Positions 8,401 to 18,500 of a DNA stretch of 41,626 nucleotides are shown piece by piece. The stretch is from Shewanella sp. UCD-KL21. GTDB taxonomy: Bacteria > Pseudomonadota > Gammaproteobacteria > Enterobacterales > Shewanellaceae. The notes beneath the pieces were generated by a model. It saw only the letters and a list, made by a program, of their open reading frames with translations. It made no database searches and was not told the origin of the DNA. The first letter of the stretch is position 1, and every line of letters starts with the position of its first letter. Position numbers and translations under genes: made by a program. The stretch is taken from contig NZ_MPHK01000030.1 of the NCBI RefSeq assembly GCF_001957135.1, forward strand, positions 1 to 41,626. Direction: 5' to 3'.

Positions 8401-8445
8401 GATTACGGTCCTCGCCTGTTCGCAGGTGTCAGCTTTAAGTACTAG
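5419..8445 (+). CDS. TonB-dependent receptor, Caulobacter type
   Basis: This 1008-aa outer-membrane receptor should import large ligands with energy from TonB-ExbBD. It has a long N-terminal leader with a signal segment ending SAIAQ, then a TonB-box-like stretch VVEVIGTRR (~residues 62-70). The plug domain contains SDIGDLPALSIGEALETL and EISIRGLGP, followed by a long beta-barrel. The final strand is LFAGVSFKY with a terminal aromatic residue, typical of Bam-inserted barrels. Size and plug motifs fit the ~900-1000-aa carbohydrate group in Caulobacter and Alteromonadales. It stands between a PL7 lyase and a surface lipoprotein, so alginate oligomers are the likeliest substrate. The start has AAGGGGAA 8 nt upstream. 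The repeat array in its leader suggests specific regulation. Confidence 0.9.
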   Translation: MSTKLSKKTKPIHKIGKFKLSPIAKWMKLAAFTSVTSSFAFSAIAQEAETENLEKVDNDIEVVEVIGTRRTIQDQIAIKRESTTVVDGLSASDIGDLPALSIGEALETLTGASSHRENGGATEISIRGLGPFLSATNINGREATNGSGDRSVNFSQFPSELMQKVAIYKTQDASMIEGGVAGVITLETLKPLDFGKQRFQAEVKGNYNPDQANVDNSLQDDLGYRGTLSYVDQFEFDNGQAFGLSVGFQRQDISQPEAEYRSSSPTGSSLWACLNDPTDTSTGFFRDTAGDCEDPGNQGYNNAIDPETGLAVDDGREYAWTGSSRSFRQNETSDERDALFFALQYQPSNKWDINFDAQISDRTQAEARHDLIFLQKRVTPGVTGQNLITNDVGGILHWEGEERIESAGEQFSREENYRGYGLNVEHFFSDDLKISVDLGYSKTSREELQITNRGRTSSRPFLSWDLGEYIPHFTVTDFDVTDISNFTDSLRTRIDRENVRDNEIMGARLDIDYILDGDFFSSVQAGVRVSELTFVQFGGTNGNGSRTTYNLDESATSAIDVLEGCQIAFPETDFLSSVSDGDIITHVDSSGNVVESGTGASWATYNNECFSQAVAASQGGEFAYPEVTYENAGTIDVTEQTTSAYAMLNYDTEMFGKYIRGNFGVRVVDTDVTSIGFREGFDVVTDPATGIVELVPNGSIEKIVGGGDYTEVLPSFNLVVDYDDNILLRAGIYRGMSRADPSDLSYSRTFVTDDSDDPESVEDLLVGVNGSGNPDLQPLMSWNYDAAVEWYPSDDSMVALGVYYKQFNGGYQQQTQLENFIVDGVEVSLPITNSVTTDDKSDLYGFEATFSYRWDLGVGVKLGYNYADTSYEFEDSNYGNTFTTGLDGVVTQETVGIVPPASVPGFSEHVFNGQIYYQIGGFDTALIYKYRSEYFQPYTSNGTRLRYVDEAGIWEARAAYKINQHIRIKVSAINLFSEPRSDDFYTQGNLGQVSDYGPRLFAGVSFKY

Positions 8446-8509
8446 CCAAGTCTAGTACTTAAATAAAACAAGCTAAATTTGGAAAAAGAATCTTTTTGGA
8501 GTCATAAAA

Positions 8510-11500
8510 ATGAATAATAAATCTCTTATACCGCTCATTATTGCGACAGGCCTATTAGGTTGTGGCGGCGATGACGGTGCTGAACTAGATGGAAATACTC
8601 GCGGTAGTATAGCAATAACCGGAAGCAATTTTATCGCTGGCGAAACAATCTCTGCAGCAGCTACTGATGCTGACGGAATTCAAGCAGACACCATTACCTA
8701 TGTTTGGTCAACAGGTACTATTGGCACATCTTACACAATTACTGAAGCTGACGAAGGCACAGTTATTTCTGTTTCTGCTAATTATACCGATAATGCAGGC
8801 TTTACCGAAGGTGTTGGTGCATCTACACCTGTTATCAACCCAACCTTAAATGTTTCAGCTAGCATTATTAAGGGCCCTATTGATGGTGCAACTTGTGACA
8901 TATTTAAAGTTGATGATAGTGGTGCTGCGGTTCTTCCTGAGCAAGGCACTGCAACCTCTGACACTTCAGGTGGCGTTACTTTTATCGACGTACACTTCGA
9001 AGGTGCGGGTTTAATTGCATGTACTGGCGGTACTTATACGGACGAATCAACAGGTTTAACTTTAGATGCTCCTCAACTAAGATCTGTAGTGAATGTAGTT
9101 GAAAATATTATTGAGACTGATGATGAGGGTATGGAAACCATACTACCACCACCTACCTATGTTGTTTCTCCTTTAACCGAAATGGCTGTTCAAAACGCGG
9201 GTAGTGATTTAAACCAGTTTGATGACGCAGCTGAAATAATTAATGCTCGTTTTGGTATTCGTTTTGATACAACAGAAGTGCTTCCTACTTTAGTTGGTAC
9301 TGTTGAACTTGGTGCTGAAGATGCTGATAGATATGGTTCTGTGCTAGCGCTACTATCACAAGTTGATGCAGACAACGCAGACGCAGATTTATCTACCGTT
9401 ATGGAAGATCTTGCTAGTGACGTCGCAGATGGTTCTTTTTCTGAAGAGTCTTTAGTTACACTTGAGACAGCACAAATTAATTTGCAAACTACTTCACAAG
9501 TTGCTAGTTCTGTTGATGAGGCGTTACTTGATGTAATTGGAGCCGCTGTTGGTTATAACAATGACCCTGTTGCAGCAATCATCGAAGGTGAATTTGGCGG
9601 TACTGTTCAACATACTGCTATTAATCCATTAACTGGTTCACTAACCATTATTGATCCAAACTTTGAAGAAGATGCTTTTGTTGCTCAAACTGATGTGGCA
9701 CTTGATTATGGTACATTTAGTATCAGTGCCAACGGTAGCTGGTCTTACACGGTTAACACTGCAAATGATACTTTAGCGAGCCTTGAACTAGGTGACTCTG
9801 TAAGTGATTCAATCACTATCGCTTCTATTGATGGTACCACTGCTGAAATTAATATTCGTGTTGCTTCGCTTACTCAAGTTGTAAAAATAAGCGATACAGG
9901 CGGCGATACGGGTGAGATTAGATTTACCGTTGATAACCTTCGTCAAGGTAAGCTGAGTGCATCTATATCTAAAGAGGTTGCGCTTGGTAGTGATGGAAAT
10001 ATTAAAGATGCTTACATTACGCTTTATGGCTCATCTGGTAGTTCTAGTGAGTCGCTTATAGATTTGCGTATTCAAGGAACTCAAATTCAAGACGACGGCA
10101 CTGTAATTGAACCTCGTTTCTTTGTTCGAAATACTGACAGTGACGCTTACCCTGGCAATATAATCACTGCACCATTTGTTGAAGAGCAGTTTTATGATGT
10201 AGAAATCACATGGGACTTAGATCAAGCAGATCAAATCACCGTGACTATTGATGGTGAAGTGATTGGTGGAGGTTCATTCTCTACTGCGGCAGTTGTTGAC
10301 TTTGATTATACAGGCTTAGACCAGTGGTTCGCTGATGGTGTTAAAGCTATCCAATTTAGATTCGGTGATAATGATAGAACGATTCCTTTCGGTTCTTTCT
10401 ATGCTGATAACATTGAAGTATTTTCTGATACCGCTGGCACTGCAAGCGTCTTTTCAGATGACTTTGAAGGTTATGATGCAGGTGAAACGTTAGATGGTAC
10501 AGACAGCAAGTATGGCTTAGCCATTTACGCTGAAGTGTCTGTATTTGATGCAGGTGACGGCTCTGAAGAACCTACACCAGCAGTATTCTTTGATTTAACT
10601 GGAAGAATTGCAAGTGATGAGGCAACGGCAACAGGTGCTGTAAGTGTACTTGACCCAGATGATGGCGAAGCTTTTATTGTTCAGACAACCTTAATGGGTA
10701 CTTACGGTACTTTAGCAATATTAGACGATGGCTCATGGACCTATACACTTGATACTGCAGATGCCACCATTGCAGCACTTGTTGTGGGTGAAAGTGAACT
10801 CGATACATTTACTATTGAATCTTATGATGGTACTACCGCTGAATTAGCAATCACAATTACAGGCACAGTTGTTGTTGCTACAGGCGATAACAATGTTGCC
10901 AGAATGGCTGATTCAACCACAACAGCTGATGCTGAATTACGTTTAACAACGGATCCTCTTGCTGAAGGTTCTATTTCTACAACCATTAAGATACAAGCAA
11001 TTGCTGGCTTCACTGCTACGCCAGATGTTTCTGAAGATAATACCGCTTACATCAGTATTTACGGCGGCTCTGCTTCTTCAAGTAACCTAACCGGTGAAAT
11101 TGTCTTTAGTAATGGCGCTGTTAAATATCGTGATGCAGAAAAATCTCAACAAACCATTGACGGCTTAACTTATTTTGATGATACCGATATTGATGTTGTT
11201 ATCGGTTGGACAGCAACAGGTTATTCACTTTCAATTGATGGTGGCACAACGTTCTACGGTCCTTATGAAGCAATCAATACAGGTACAGCGACAGAGACGT
11301 ATCAAATTCGTATTGGTAGCTCTTCGAAAGAGTCAGCAAAAGAATTACTAGCTGATGATGTCGTCATTGCTGATGAAACCGATATGGCAGTGCTATCTGA
11401 AGACTTCGAGATTTATGCTGACGGTGAAGATTTAAGCACAATGTATTCTAGTTCTGCTGAAGCAACCGTTAAGACCATAGTGGGAAGTAGTGTAAATAAA

Positions 11501-12091
11501 GTTGCCCGAATGGCTGATACATCACTAGACGCTGACGCTGAGTTACGTTTAACTACGGACGGAATTACTGAAGGCTCAATTTCTGCAACCATTAAGCTAC
11601 AAGCCATTGCTGACTTCACTGCTACACCAGATGTTAGCGAAGATAATACTGCTTATATTAGTATTTATGGTGGCTCTGCCTCTTCAAGTAACCTAACGGG
11701 CGAAATTGTCTTTAGTAATGATGGTAGTGTTAAATATCGTGATTCATCTAAATCGCAGCAAGTCATTGATGGCTTAACGCATGCAAATGATACCGATATT
11801 GATGTAGTGCTTGAATGGACTGCAACAGGTTATTCGCTTTCAATTGATGGTGGCACAACCTTCTACGGTCCTTATGAAGCAATCAATACAGGTACAGCGA
11901 CACAAACGTATCAAATACGTATTGGTAGCTCTTCGAAAGAGTCAGCAAAAGAGTTATTAGCTGATGATATCGTGATTGCTGATGCAACAGATACGGCGGT
12001 TCTATCTGAGGACTTCGAAAGTTATGCTGTGGGTGACGATCTAAGTACGACTTACTCTAGTTCTGCCGAAGCAACAGTGCAAGAAGACTAA
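8510..12091 (+). CDS. Large multidomain lipoprotein with VCBS repeats and duplicated C-terminal domain
   Basis: This 1193-aa lipoprotein has a lipobox ATGLLGCGGD, with Cys at residue 18; the acidic residues after it are compatible with outer-membrane or surface placement. In order it shows an Ig/cadherin-like domain (~30-110), a lipoprotein-type region with ASIIKGPIDGATC (~115-350), a VCBS domain (~360-465, with GSWSYTV), a lectin-like jelly roll (~465-670), a second VCBS domain (~690-790, with GSWTYTL), and two nearly identical ~195-residue beta-rich domains to the end. It starts 64 nt after the TonB receptor behind TTGGAGTC and is probably cotranscribed. It may bind the polysaccharide for the receptor, analogous in role to SusE/F-like proteins. 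That is inference; no enzyme motif was seen. Confidence 0.8.
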   Translation: MNNKSLIPLIIATGLLGCGGDDGAELDGNTRGSIAITGSNFIAGETISAAATDADGIQADTITYVWSTGTIGTSYTITEADEGTVISVSANYTDNAGFTEGVGASTPVINPTLNVSASIIKGPIDGATCDIFKVDDSGAAVLPEQGTATSDTSGGVTFIDVHFEGAGLIACTGGTYTDESTGLTLDAPQLRSVVNVVENIIETDDEGMETILPPPTYVVSPLTEMAVQNAGSDLNQFDDAAEIINARFGIRFDTTEVLPTLVGTVELGAEDADRYGSVLALLSQVDADNADADLSTVMEDLASDVADGSFSEESLVTLETAQINLQTTSQVASSVDEALLDVIGAAVGYNNDPVAAIIEGEFGGTVQHTAINPLTGSLTIIDPNFEEDAFVAQTDVALDYGTFSISANGSWSYTVNTANDTLASLELGDSVSDSITIASIDGTTAEINIRVASLTQVVKISDTGGDTGEIRFTVDNLRQGKLSASISKEVALGSDGNIKDAYITLYGSSGSSSESLIDLRIQGTQIQDDGTVIEPRFFVRNTDSDAYPGNIITAPFVEEQFYDVEITWDLDQADQITVTIDGEVIGGGSFSTAAVVDFDYTGLDQWFADGVKAIQFRFGDNDRTIPFGSFYADNIEVFSDTAGTASVFSDDFEGYDAGETLDGTDSKYGLAIYAEVSVFDAGDGSEEPTPAVFFDLTGRIASDEATATGAVSVLDPDDGEAFIVQTTLMGTYGTLAILDDGSWTYTLDTADATIAALVVGESELDTFTIESYDGTTAELAITITGTVVVATGDNNVARMADSTTTADAELRLTTDPLAEGSISTTIKIQAIAGFTATPDVSEDNTAYISIYGGSASSSNLTGEIVFSNGAVKYRDAEKSQQTIDGLTYFDDTDIDVVIGWTATGYSLSIDGGTTFYGPYEAINTGTATETYQIRIGSSSKESAKELLADDVVIADETDMAVLSEDFEIYADGEDLSTMYSSSAEATVKTIVGSSVNKVARMADTSLDADAELRLTTDGITEGSISATIKLQAIADFTATPDVSEDNTAYISIYGGSASSSNLTGEIVFSNDGSVKYRDSSKSQQVIDGLTHANDTDIDVVLEWTATGYSLSIDGGTTFYGPYEAINTGTATQTYQIRIGSSSKESAKELLADDIVIADATDTAVLSEDFESYAVGDDLSTTYSSSAEATVQED
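10895..12079 (+). repeat. Intragenic ~600-bp tandem duplication in the lipoprotein gene
   Basis: The coding segments 10895-11470 and 11501-12079 are near copies with a period of 606 nt. Both encode ARMAD...DAELRLTT, YISIYGGSASSSNLTGEI, SLSIDGGTTFYGPYEAINTG and IRIGSSSKESAKELLADD. Differences are mostly silent or conservative, pointing to recent duplication or ongoing conversion. Confidence 0.9.
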
Positions 12092-12131
12092 TCAACTTGC
12101 AGTTGTAAATTAATGTTTTAAACAATGTGTT

Positions 12132-12163
12132 AAAAATGCCGCTTATTGATAGCGGCATTTTTT
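12132..12163 (+). terminator. Intrinsic terminator after the TonB receptor/lipoprotein genes
   Basis: The stem AAAAATGCCGCT with AGCGGCATTTTT and loop TATTGAT ends in a T run, 40 nt after the lipoprotein stop. The following ~470 nt (12164-12637) show no gene other than the possible extended N-terminus of the next ORF. Confidence 0.9.
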
Positions 12164-12637
12164 GTACTTATTTTGTAGACCAAACTGTGCTATTTGAATG
12201 CGACTTTCGCTCTTTTAAAAGTGATAAATAGCAAACAAAGTATCTATTTTTTCCTCTTTAACTTTTTCGTCTTTAGCGAGTTTTTTAAATATCCAGCTAT
12301 AAGCATTTTAACAAATAGGTGAATGAAAATAACAGATTTTAGATCAAGCTTTTAGAGTGCTTGAGGTAATTCAATGAAAGGCAACCATACAATAAAGAGA
12401 CCTTTATGCCGTACCTGAAAGATCGGCCAAAATTGTTACCTGATCAGTATTAGATAATGACTTAGTTGTAATGTGTACTTAATATTTTTGTCCCAGTTTA
12501 TTCTAGCAATCAATGCGGTGATAATAACATTTACTTTTGAAGTGTGTGTATTGGGGGCGTTTGAGATTATGATGCATCATGCTAATACTCACCGTATAAT
12601 GCCAACCTATACAGTTTTGACGATTAAAAGCCATTTT

Positions 12638-13264
12638 ATGCCAACTATTAACCCAACGGGTTTACTAGCACCTGCTGATACGAGTGAAATTCATCAGCAT
12701 TTCAAAATATTTAAACCGTATGGTTTTTTAAGCCAGTTTGTACCTGAAACCCGTAAGAAGAAACATCTACTTGGTGAGTTATTTAACTTTCCTGATAAAA
12801 CCATGGCCATAGGTCGGTTAGATCATGACTCAGAAGGGCTATTATTACTCACCACTGATGGCATGATGAGTCATCAGATCAGAAGTAAAGGAATAGAGAA
12901 AGAATACTATGTACAGGTGGATGGTGATATTACGCCTGAGGCGATGTCATTACTGCAAAATGGAGTTGAGATTGGTATCAATGGCGCTAAGTACTTAACC
13001 TTACCTTGTAAGGCGTTCAAGTTAGCGCAAGAACCGCTATTGCCATCACGTGGCCGCAAAATTCGTGATCCCAGACATGGGCCAACAAGTTGGATTTCTA
13101 TTACCCTTTGTGAAGGTAAAAATCGTCAGATCAGAAAAATGACTGCAGCCGTAGGCTTTGCCACCTTAAGGCTAGTTAGAGTGAGAATTGGCGATATTCA
13201 TATTGATAATATGGCTGCTGGTGATGTTATTTCGCTAATTAGTTTTGATGCTGCTCTTAGTTAA
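12638..13264 (+). CDS. rluE: 23S rRNA pseudouridine synthase, RluE/RsuA family
   Basis: This enzyme isomerises a uridine to pseudouridine in 23S rRNA (U2457 in E. coli for RluE). The family catalytic motif is intact: AIGRLDHDSEGLLLLTTDG, with the nucleophilic Asp in GRLDHDSEG. The KEYYVQV, EGKNRQIRKM and RLVRVRIGD blocks follow in the expected order. There is no S4 domain at the N-terminus, which suits RluE rather than RsuA or RluB/F. The reading frame extends upstream to a GTG at 12473, but that part is hydrophobic and unlike the family. The ATG at 12638 gives 208 aa, close to E. coli RluE (217), so I chose it although its ribosome binding site is weak. An ATG at 12599 is an alternative. Confidence 0.85.
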   Translation: MPTINPTGLLAPADTSEIHQHFKIFKPYGFLSQFVPETRKKKHLLGELFNFPDKTMAIGRLDHDSEGLLLLTTDGMMSHQIRSKGIEKEYYVQVDGDITPEAMSLLQNGVEIGINGAKYLTLPCKAFKLAQEPLLPSRGRKIRDPRHGPTSWISITLCEGKNRQIRKMTAAVGFATLRLVRVRIGDIHIDNMAAGDVISLISFDAALS

Positions 13265-13496
13265 TAGAATACAGGTGCTTAGAGCTCTCTTGTTGCCGCA
13301 GCGCTGTCTTTTTAAGTTACAGGAGAATCACTGAAAGACTAAAAAGCCAATGGCTTGGTAAACACACCTAAGTAATCCAGTAAGTTAGCTGTTGTGTAGC
13401 ATTAATGACTTGCAATCCCTGCATAAATTTACTGGCTTTAGCATGATTGAATACAGCAATGTGATGGTGTAACCCTTCGAGTCATTTGATGATATT

Positions 13497-13632
13497 AACA
13501 ATCCAACAATCCAACAATCCAACAATCCAACAATCCAACAATCCAACAATCCAACAATCCAACAATCCAACAATCCAACAGTGCAACAATCCAACAGTGC
13601 AACAATCCAACAGTGCAACAATGCAACAGTCT
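13497..13632. repeat. 8-bp tandem repeat, 17 units
   Basis: Ten perfect AACAATCC units (13497-13576) are followed by AACAGTGC alternating with AACAATCC, then AACAATGC and AACAGTCT. The alternation gives a 16-bp higher-order period on the right side. The array lies between rluE and the porin gene, in no credible gene. An 8-bp unit would shift any reading frame on gain or loss of a copy. Confidence 0.95.
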
Positions 13633-14429
13633 CATTATTTTAATGCCAATAAAAATTGCTCAATATTAGGCGTGTTTTTTCAATGTTAATGATAAATACA
13701 TTATTTGATTTGATAGTGCTGTGTATTAATTAACCTTTGTTGGTTTTTCTTTCATGAATTGATAATTATAAACGAACAGGTTTCTATCAATGTAGAAATA
13801 TTATAACTTGTATAAGTTATGTACAAATATCATTTGTTTTATAAATGTACATAAATGGGGGCTTACTTGATTGTTTTTGTTTAAGTGTATGGTTGGGGGC
13901 TTGTTTTTTTGTAAGTATCAAAGTTTTGTTTTTTGTTTAATTAAATATATAGACTCAAGAAAAGGTTAGTTTAATTAACAATTACGTCTAGATGTGATTG
14001 ATGTTAAATAAATGAAGATCGAAGTAAGGGGTGTTTTTGTGATATTAATCGTAAGTTTTTACTTGCTATGGGTATGTGACTTGCTTAACATCGGTGTGTT
14101 GATATTGAAGGGTTTTTATAAAAAATAGTCGAAGTAAATGTTGCTAAGTTTAAGTGTAAATACATTTTGTAATCATATGGCATTTTAATAATGGTTATTT
14201 CGTATAGCATTGCGGCTTTAATGAGCAACCTTAATTGCTTGTGTTAATAAGTTGTGAGCAGCTAACTGAATGTTTCAAGCTTCATTCATTTCAAAGACTT
14301 TTGGATGTTAATTCGTTGTTGCGTATTTAGTGTGGCAGCGTTAGATGTTCTTCCTGCCGATAAATCAACCTCACATAAATAATTATTAAACCAGAATTCA
14401 ACCTATTGCGAAGGGGTTGGAATTTACTA
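13633..14429. other. Long AT-rich non-coding stretch upstream of the porin
   Basis: About 800 nt with no credible gene on either strand, very T-rich around 13790-14150. It presumably holds the promoter and regulators of the porin/nuclease genes, but I see no convincing operator. A short minus-strand frame at ~13370-13480 (GLHHHIAVFNHAKASKFMQG) looks protein-like and may be a tiny gene remnant; I could not identify it. Confidence 0.4.
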
Positions 14430-15497
14430 ATGGAAATAAATGCGATGCTTAGAAGAACAACCGTTGCAATCGCCTTAGCCTCTTTATTTTGTGTGAATGC
14501 TGCAAGTGCAGTCACATTAAAAGAAGGAGACAATGGAGATTATATTCGCCTATTTGGTGAAGTGGGTGTAGGGGGTCATTTTGCTACTAATTCAGATTAT
14601 AACCATGATGAATTTTACGATACAAAAGGCTATGTCGATGATAGTTTTGCCACCTTGGGTGTAGCAGGGCAGAATAAAAACTTTATCTACCGATTAGAAC
14701 TGGATTATCAGCGTAGAAACTGGCTTGGTGGTGATGGCGAGTTTGAACTGGCAATCGACAAAATGTTTGTTGGTTATATGTTTGACGACAATCACTGGAT
14801 TGAAGTTGGCTTAACAGATACTGCTTTTGATGAATATGATCATTTTGGTGACTTTACTTTCAATAAAGCGGTAGAAACCGGTGAGGCCGGTGATCAAGAA
14901 AATACCATTAAATATGAAGCTAAGTTTGAAAACTTGGTTTATGGCGTTTCTTATTCCTATGAAGGTAAACACAAAAATGGCTCTTTACAGGGTGACATTG
15001 CAAATGGCTATGTTGGCTGGATGTCAGATTTTGTTTCTGTAGTCGTGGGTGTTGAAGGCCGTGGTGGCTCAGAAGGGATCTCTAAGTATGGTGAGCAAAT
15101 GCTCGTTGGCCTAGGTATTCGTGCTCAAATTACCTCAGATTTTGCTCTAGGATTCAATACCTTTTTAGAAGATGAAGACTTAGCGACTCGTAAAAGTGGC
15201 GATACGTACCTTGCTTACGAAACGTTCCGCAACTATGGCATGACGTTAAGTGGTAAATACGATCTGAATGAGTCTTGGGAAATTATCGCTTCAGCAAATC
15301 ATGAGCAATATGAAGGCTGGGATGTAGAAGGCCCTAACTTCGACTATAACGAACTTCCTGCCGAATTTGGTAAAGACCGCCAATGGGCAAGTCTAGGTTT
15401 CAACTACCGTCCAGCAAGAGACATCGTTGTGTCAGTTGAAGGCCGAGTTGGCGAAGCACCAGAAGCTGCATATGCCTATGTGCGCATGTATTTCTAA
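14430..15497 (+). CDS. Outer-membrane porin, general Gram-negative type
   Basis: This 355-aa beta-barrel porin has a signal peptide (RRTTVAIALASLFCVNAASA, cut before VTLKEG). The mature part consists of alternating amphipathic strands rich in Tyr, Trp and Gly, and the last strand AAYAYVRMYF ends in Phe, the outer-membrane assembly signal. I chose the ATG at 14430 with GAAGGGG upstream; the frame extends to a TTG at 14406, and ATG 14445 is also possible. It is 34 nt before an extracellular nuclease gene and on the same strand, so it may be the entry channel for nucleotides or phosphate released from DNA. That substrate is inference; no anion-selectivity motif is visible. Confidence 0.85.
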   Translation: MEINAMLRRTTVAIALASLFCVNAASAVTLKEGDNGDYIRLFGEVGVGGHFATNSDYNHDEFYDTKGYVDDSFATLGVAGQNKNFIYRLELDYQRRNWLGGDGEFELAIDKMFVGYMFDDNHWIEVGLTDTAFDEYDHFGDFTFNKAVETGEAGDQENTIKYEAKFENLVYGVSYSYEGKHKNGSLQGDIANGYVGWMSDFVSVVVGVEGRGGSEGISKYGEQMLVGLGIRAQITSDFALGFNTFLEDEDLATRKSGDTYLAYETFRNYGMTLSGKYDLNESWEIIASANHEQYEGWDVEGPNFDYNELPAEFGKDRQWASLGFNYRPARDIVVSVEGRVGEAPEAAYAYVRMYF

Positions 15498-15531
15498 TTT
15501 CATTCCAAGATAAACAATTATCGAGTTTACT

Positions 15532-18500
15532 ATGAAGAAAAGTTTTCTTTCGCTGGCTATCGCCAGTATTATCAGTGTCGGCGCGAACGCTGGGGTTAAC
15601 GACCTACTGATCACCGAAATGGTGCAAAAAGATTACGGGGCAGAATTGGGCTCTGTAGAAATCACCAATACCCACGCTACCGATGAATTTACCTTTACCG
15701 ATGACACTGCCGTGTATATGTGGGCTAACGGTAAGTATGAAAATATCATGCTCAATGCGAATGGTCAGCCATTACTATCAGGCCTTACCATTGCCCCTGG
15801 TACATCTTTAGTGGTGTTGAACAAAGATGCCAGCGACGAATACAAGCAAATTATTACTGATAATGGCGGTGCTTATGTCATTGGCGAAGGTGATCCAAAT
15901 ACCAGTTACACCGATTTTTACCTAAGTGGTAATGATGGTTTTTACATTAAAAATGGCGATGTGATTATTGACCGTGTCGGTGCTGCAGATAACACCAGCG
16001 TTTGGGCACCAGACACTACGCTACGTCGCCGCATGGATAGTGAGGGGAATGCCCCCGTTCCTTCAGCGACCTTTAATGCGTCACAGTGGGAAGTGATTAG
16101 TCCACTTGATATTTCAACAGTGGGTACGCCAAATCTCGCTAATGCTTATGATCCATTTGTGTGTGCTGATTTAACCACCATTGCAGAAGTCCAAGGTACA
16201 GGCGGGCCATCGCCATTAAAAGGTGAAATTGTAGCGGTTGAAGGTGTTGTGACAGCCGTTGTTGGTTTGCCGAAAAAAGGTTTCTACTTACGCGATATTG
16301 TTGCTGACGGTAATCCTTTAACTTCTGATGGAATTTTTGTTGAAAGCGGCAGTGCAGACAACCAGTTAATTGGTCGTACGGTTTGCTTAGGCAGTGAGGT
16401 AGCAGAAAGCTATGGCCAAACTCAGTTAGCGGCTGACGAATGGGTTGTAACTAATAGTAACTATACTCCAACGATTGCTACTGATATTGAAATTTTACCG
16501 TCTGACGGTGGTTCTTTCGAGACTACGCTAAACCGTTATGAAGGCATGCTGGTTAATCTACCAGAGGATTTAAATCCGCTTGAGGAAGGTAATCAAGACA
16601 TGCGAGTTTCTCGTAGTTTCAGTTTTAACTACGACAGCTACCGTAATAACATTACTTTGGCCTATAAACGTCCAAACCTGCAACCAAATCAACTCAATGT
16701 TGCGGGCTCGCCTGAGTCTTATGCAGCTGCTGCGCAAAATGATGATTATCGTTTAATTATCGAAAGCTCAACTTCAGCGGCGAACGGTGATATCCCTTAT
16801 TATCCTAATTTTGGTATTGCACCACAGGACAATTACATCCGCATCGATGACAGTGTTGTAGGTATGCAAGGGGTGATAAGTTACAGTTACGGTGATTATG
16901 CTTTAACAGTGACTAATGAGCTAAACAACACCAACTTTATCCAGAATCTTCCTAGAACAGATAGCCCGGATATTGATGAAACTGTCGGCGAAGATGAGTT
17001 TGCTATTCGCATCGCGAGTCAGAATTTATTTAACTATTTCAACTCACCATTTGGTGGTGATCAAAACCAATTCGGTCAAAGTCGTGGTGCTGATACCTTC
17101 ACTGAGTTTACCCAACAAAAAACCAAGTTAGTAGAAGCCATCCGTGCGCTAGATGCTGATGTGGTTGGTTTGATGGAAATGGAAAATAACGGTTTTGGCC
17201 TCAATAGTGCGGTTGCCGATTTAGTTAATGAAGTAAACGTCTACTACAACGACGAATACCCAAACAACTATGACAAGCCATACTCTACCGAAAATCGTTA
17301 CGTATTTGTTGGCTTTGACCATAACGGTAATGGTGTACTTGATGAACTAGATGCCCTTGGTTCAGATGCTATTGCGACAGGTATTATTTACCGTCCGAGC
17401 AAATTAAGCATCGAGCGTACCCGTGTTGTCACGATGCCGCAGCAAAAAGCGCCGACGATTGTTAATGACAATAACGAGGTGATTAAAGATGGCCGTGATG
17501 AGATCTTAGAAAGTGGTCAAAACTATCATCGTGATGCGTTGGTTGTGACTTTCCTCGTTAACCAAACAGGCAAACGCTTAACTCTCGCGGTTAACCACTT
17601 TAAGTCTAAAGGATCAACTTGTTGGGAAGATTGGCAAGGTGTTGAGTTTGGTGATGCTACTAAGTGGACTCAAGATGCTCCTGATCTTGACTTCCAAGGC
17701 TCATGTTCAGAGTTCCGTATTTCTGGTGCGGTACAATTAGCAGAAGAACTTAAAGACGTTGAAGGTGATAAAATCATCTTAGGCGACCTTAACGCCTATG
17801 GCCAAGAAGACCCAATGTTGGTTCTGACTGAAAACCCTCGCAATAAAACCTTAATGACAGCAAGTCATACTTTTGTCGGTAGCAAACCGCAGTTTAACTC
17901 TGATGGTTCGCCAGTGCAGATTACTAATAGCTACGGTTACATTAATATTATCTCGAAAGTATTTGAGCAAAAAGGTAAAACGCCTTGGAGTTATTCTTAT
18001 AACGATGAGGTAGGTTCACTTGATCACATTCTAATTTCACCTTCGTTAGAAGAACGTGTAATCGATGCTGCTGACTGGCATATCAATGCGGCAGAGTCGA
18101 ACCTTTTTGATTACAACAATGAGTACAAGGGTGACTACAGCAATGAATTTAATAAGTTCTATGCTGAAGACCACTTCCGCTCATCAGATCATGACCCAGC
18201 ATTAGTGACTTTAAGTTACTTGCCTGGTGAGGCTGATTCGGGTCGTTCAATGTATCTGACCAAACTCAACAAGTTAATGAAGGTGCCATATCAAGTGCCT
18301 GAAGTTGCTGGCGCTTTGGTTGGCGATGTTGCCACCATCAAACTGACGCCAAAAGATGATAAAGAGCAATTGGATTTGAGCCAATTAGTTGAGCCAAATG
18401 TGGTGCTAACTAAAGACGGTCAGGCCCTAGTGAACTTTGAAGTCTTCGGTGCTCCATCTGCACGCTACAGCGCTAAAGTTGCTCTTGAACGCGACGGTAA

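Noticed and set aside
12473..12637. N-terminal extension of the RluE frame from a GTG
   Set aside because: The hydrophobic 55 residues have no counterpart in the family and no good ribosome binding site.
13385..13621. Minus-strand frame with repeated CWIVGLLD, looking like a Cys-rich repeat protein
   Set aside because: It is just the translation of the 8-bp repeat; the frame has no coding character outside it.
13497..13632. Possible CRISPR array
   Set aside because: The period is 8 bp with no spacers; it is a simple tandem repeat.
14160..14190. Pho-box-like sequence (TTGTAAT, spacer, ATGGCAT) upstream of the porin/nuclease genes
   Set aside because: Each half matches only 5 of 7 positions and the spacing is off by one; too weak to call.
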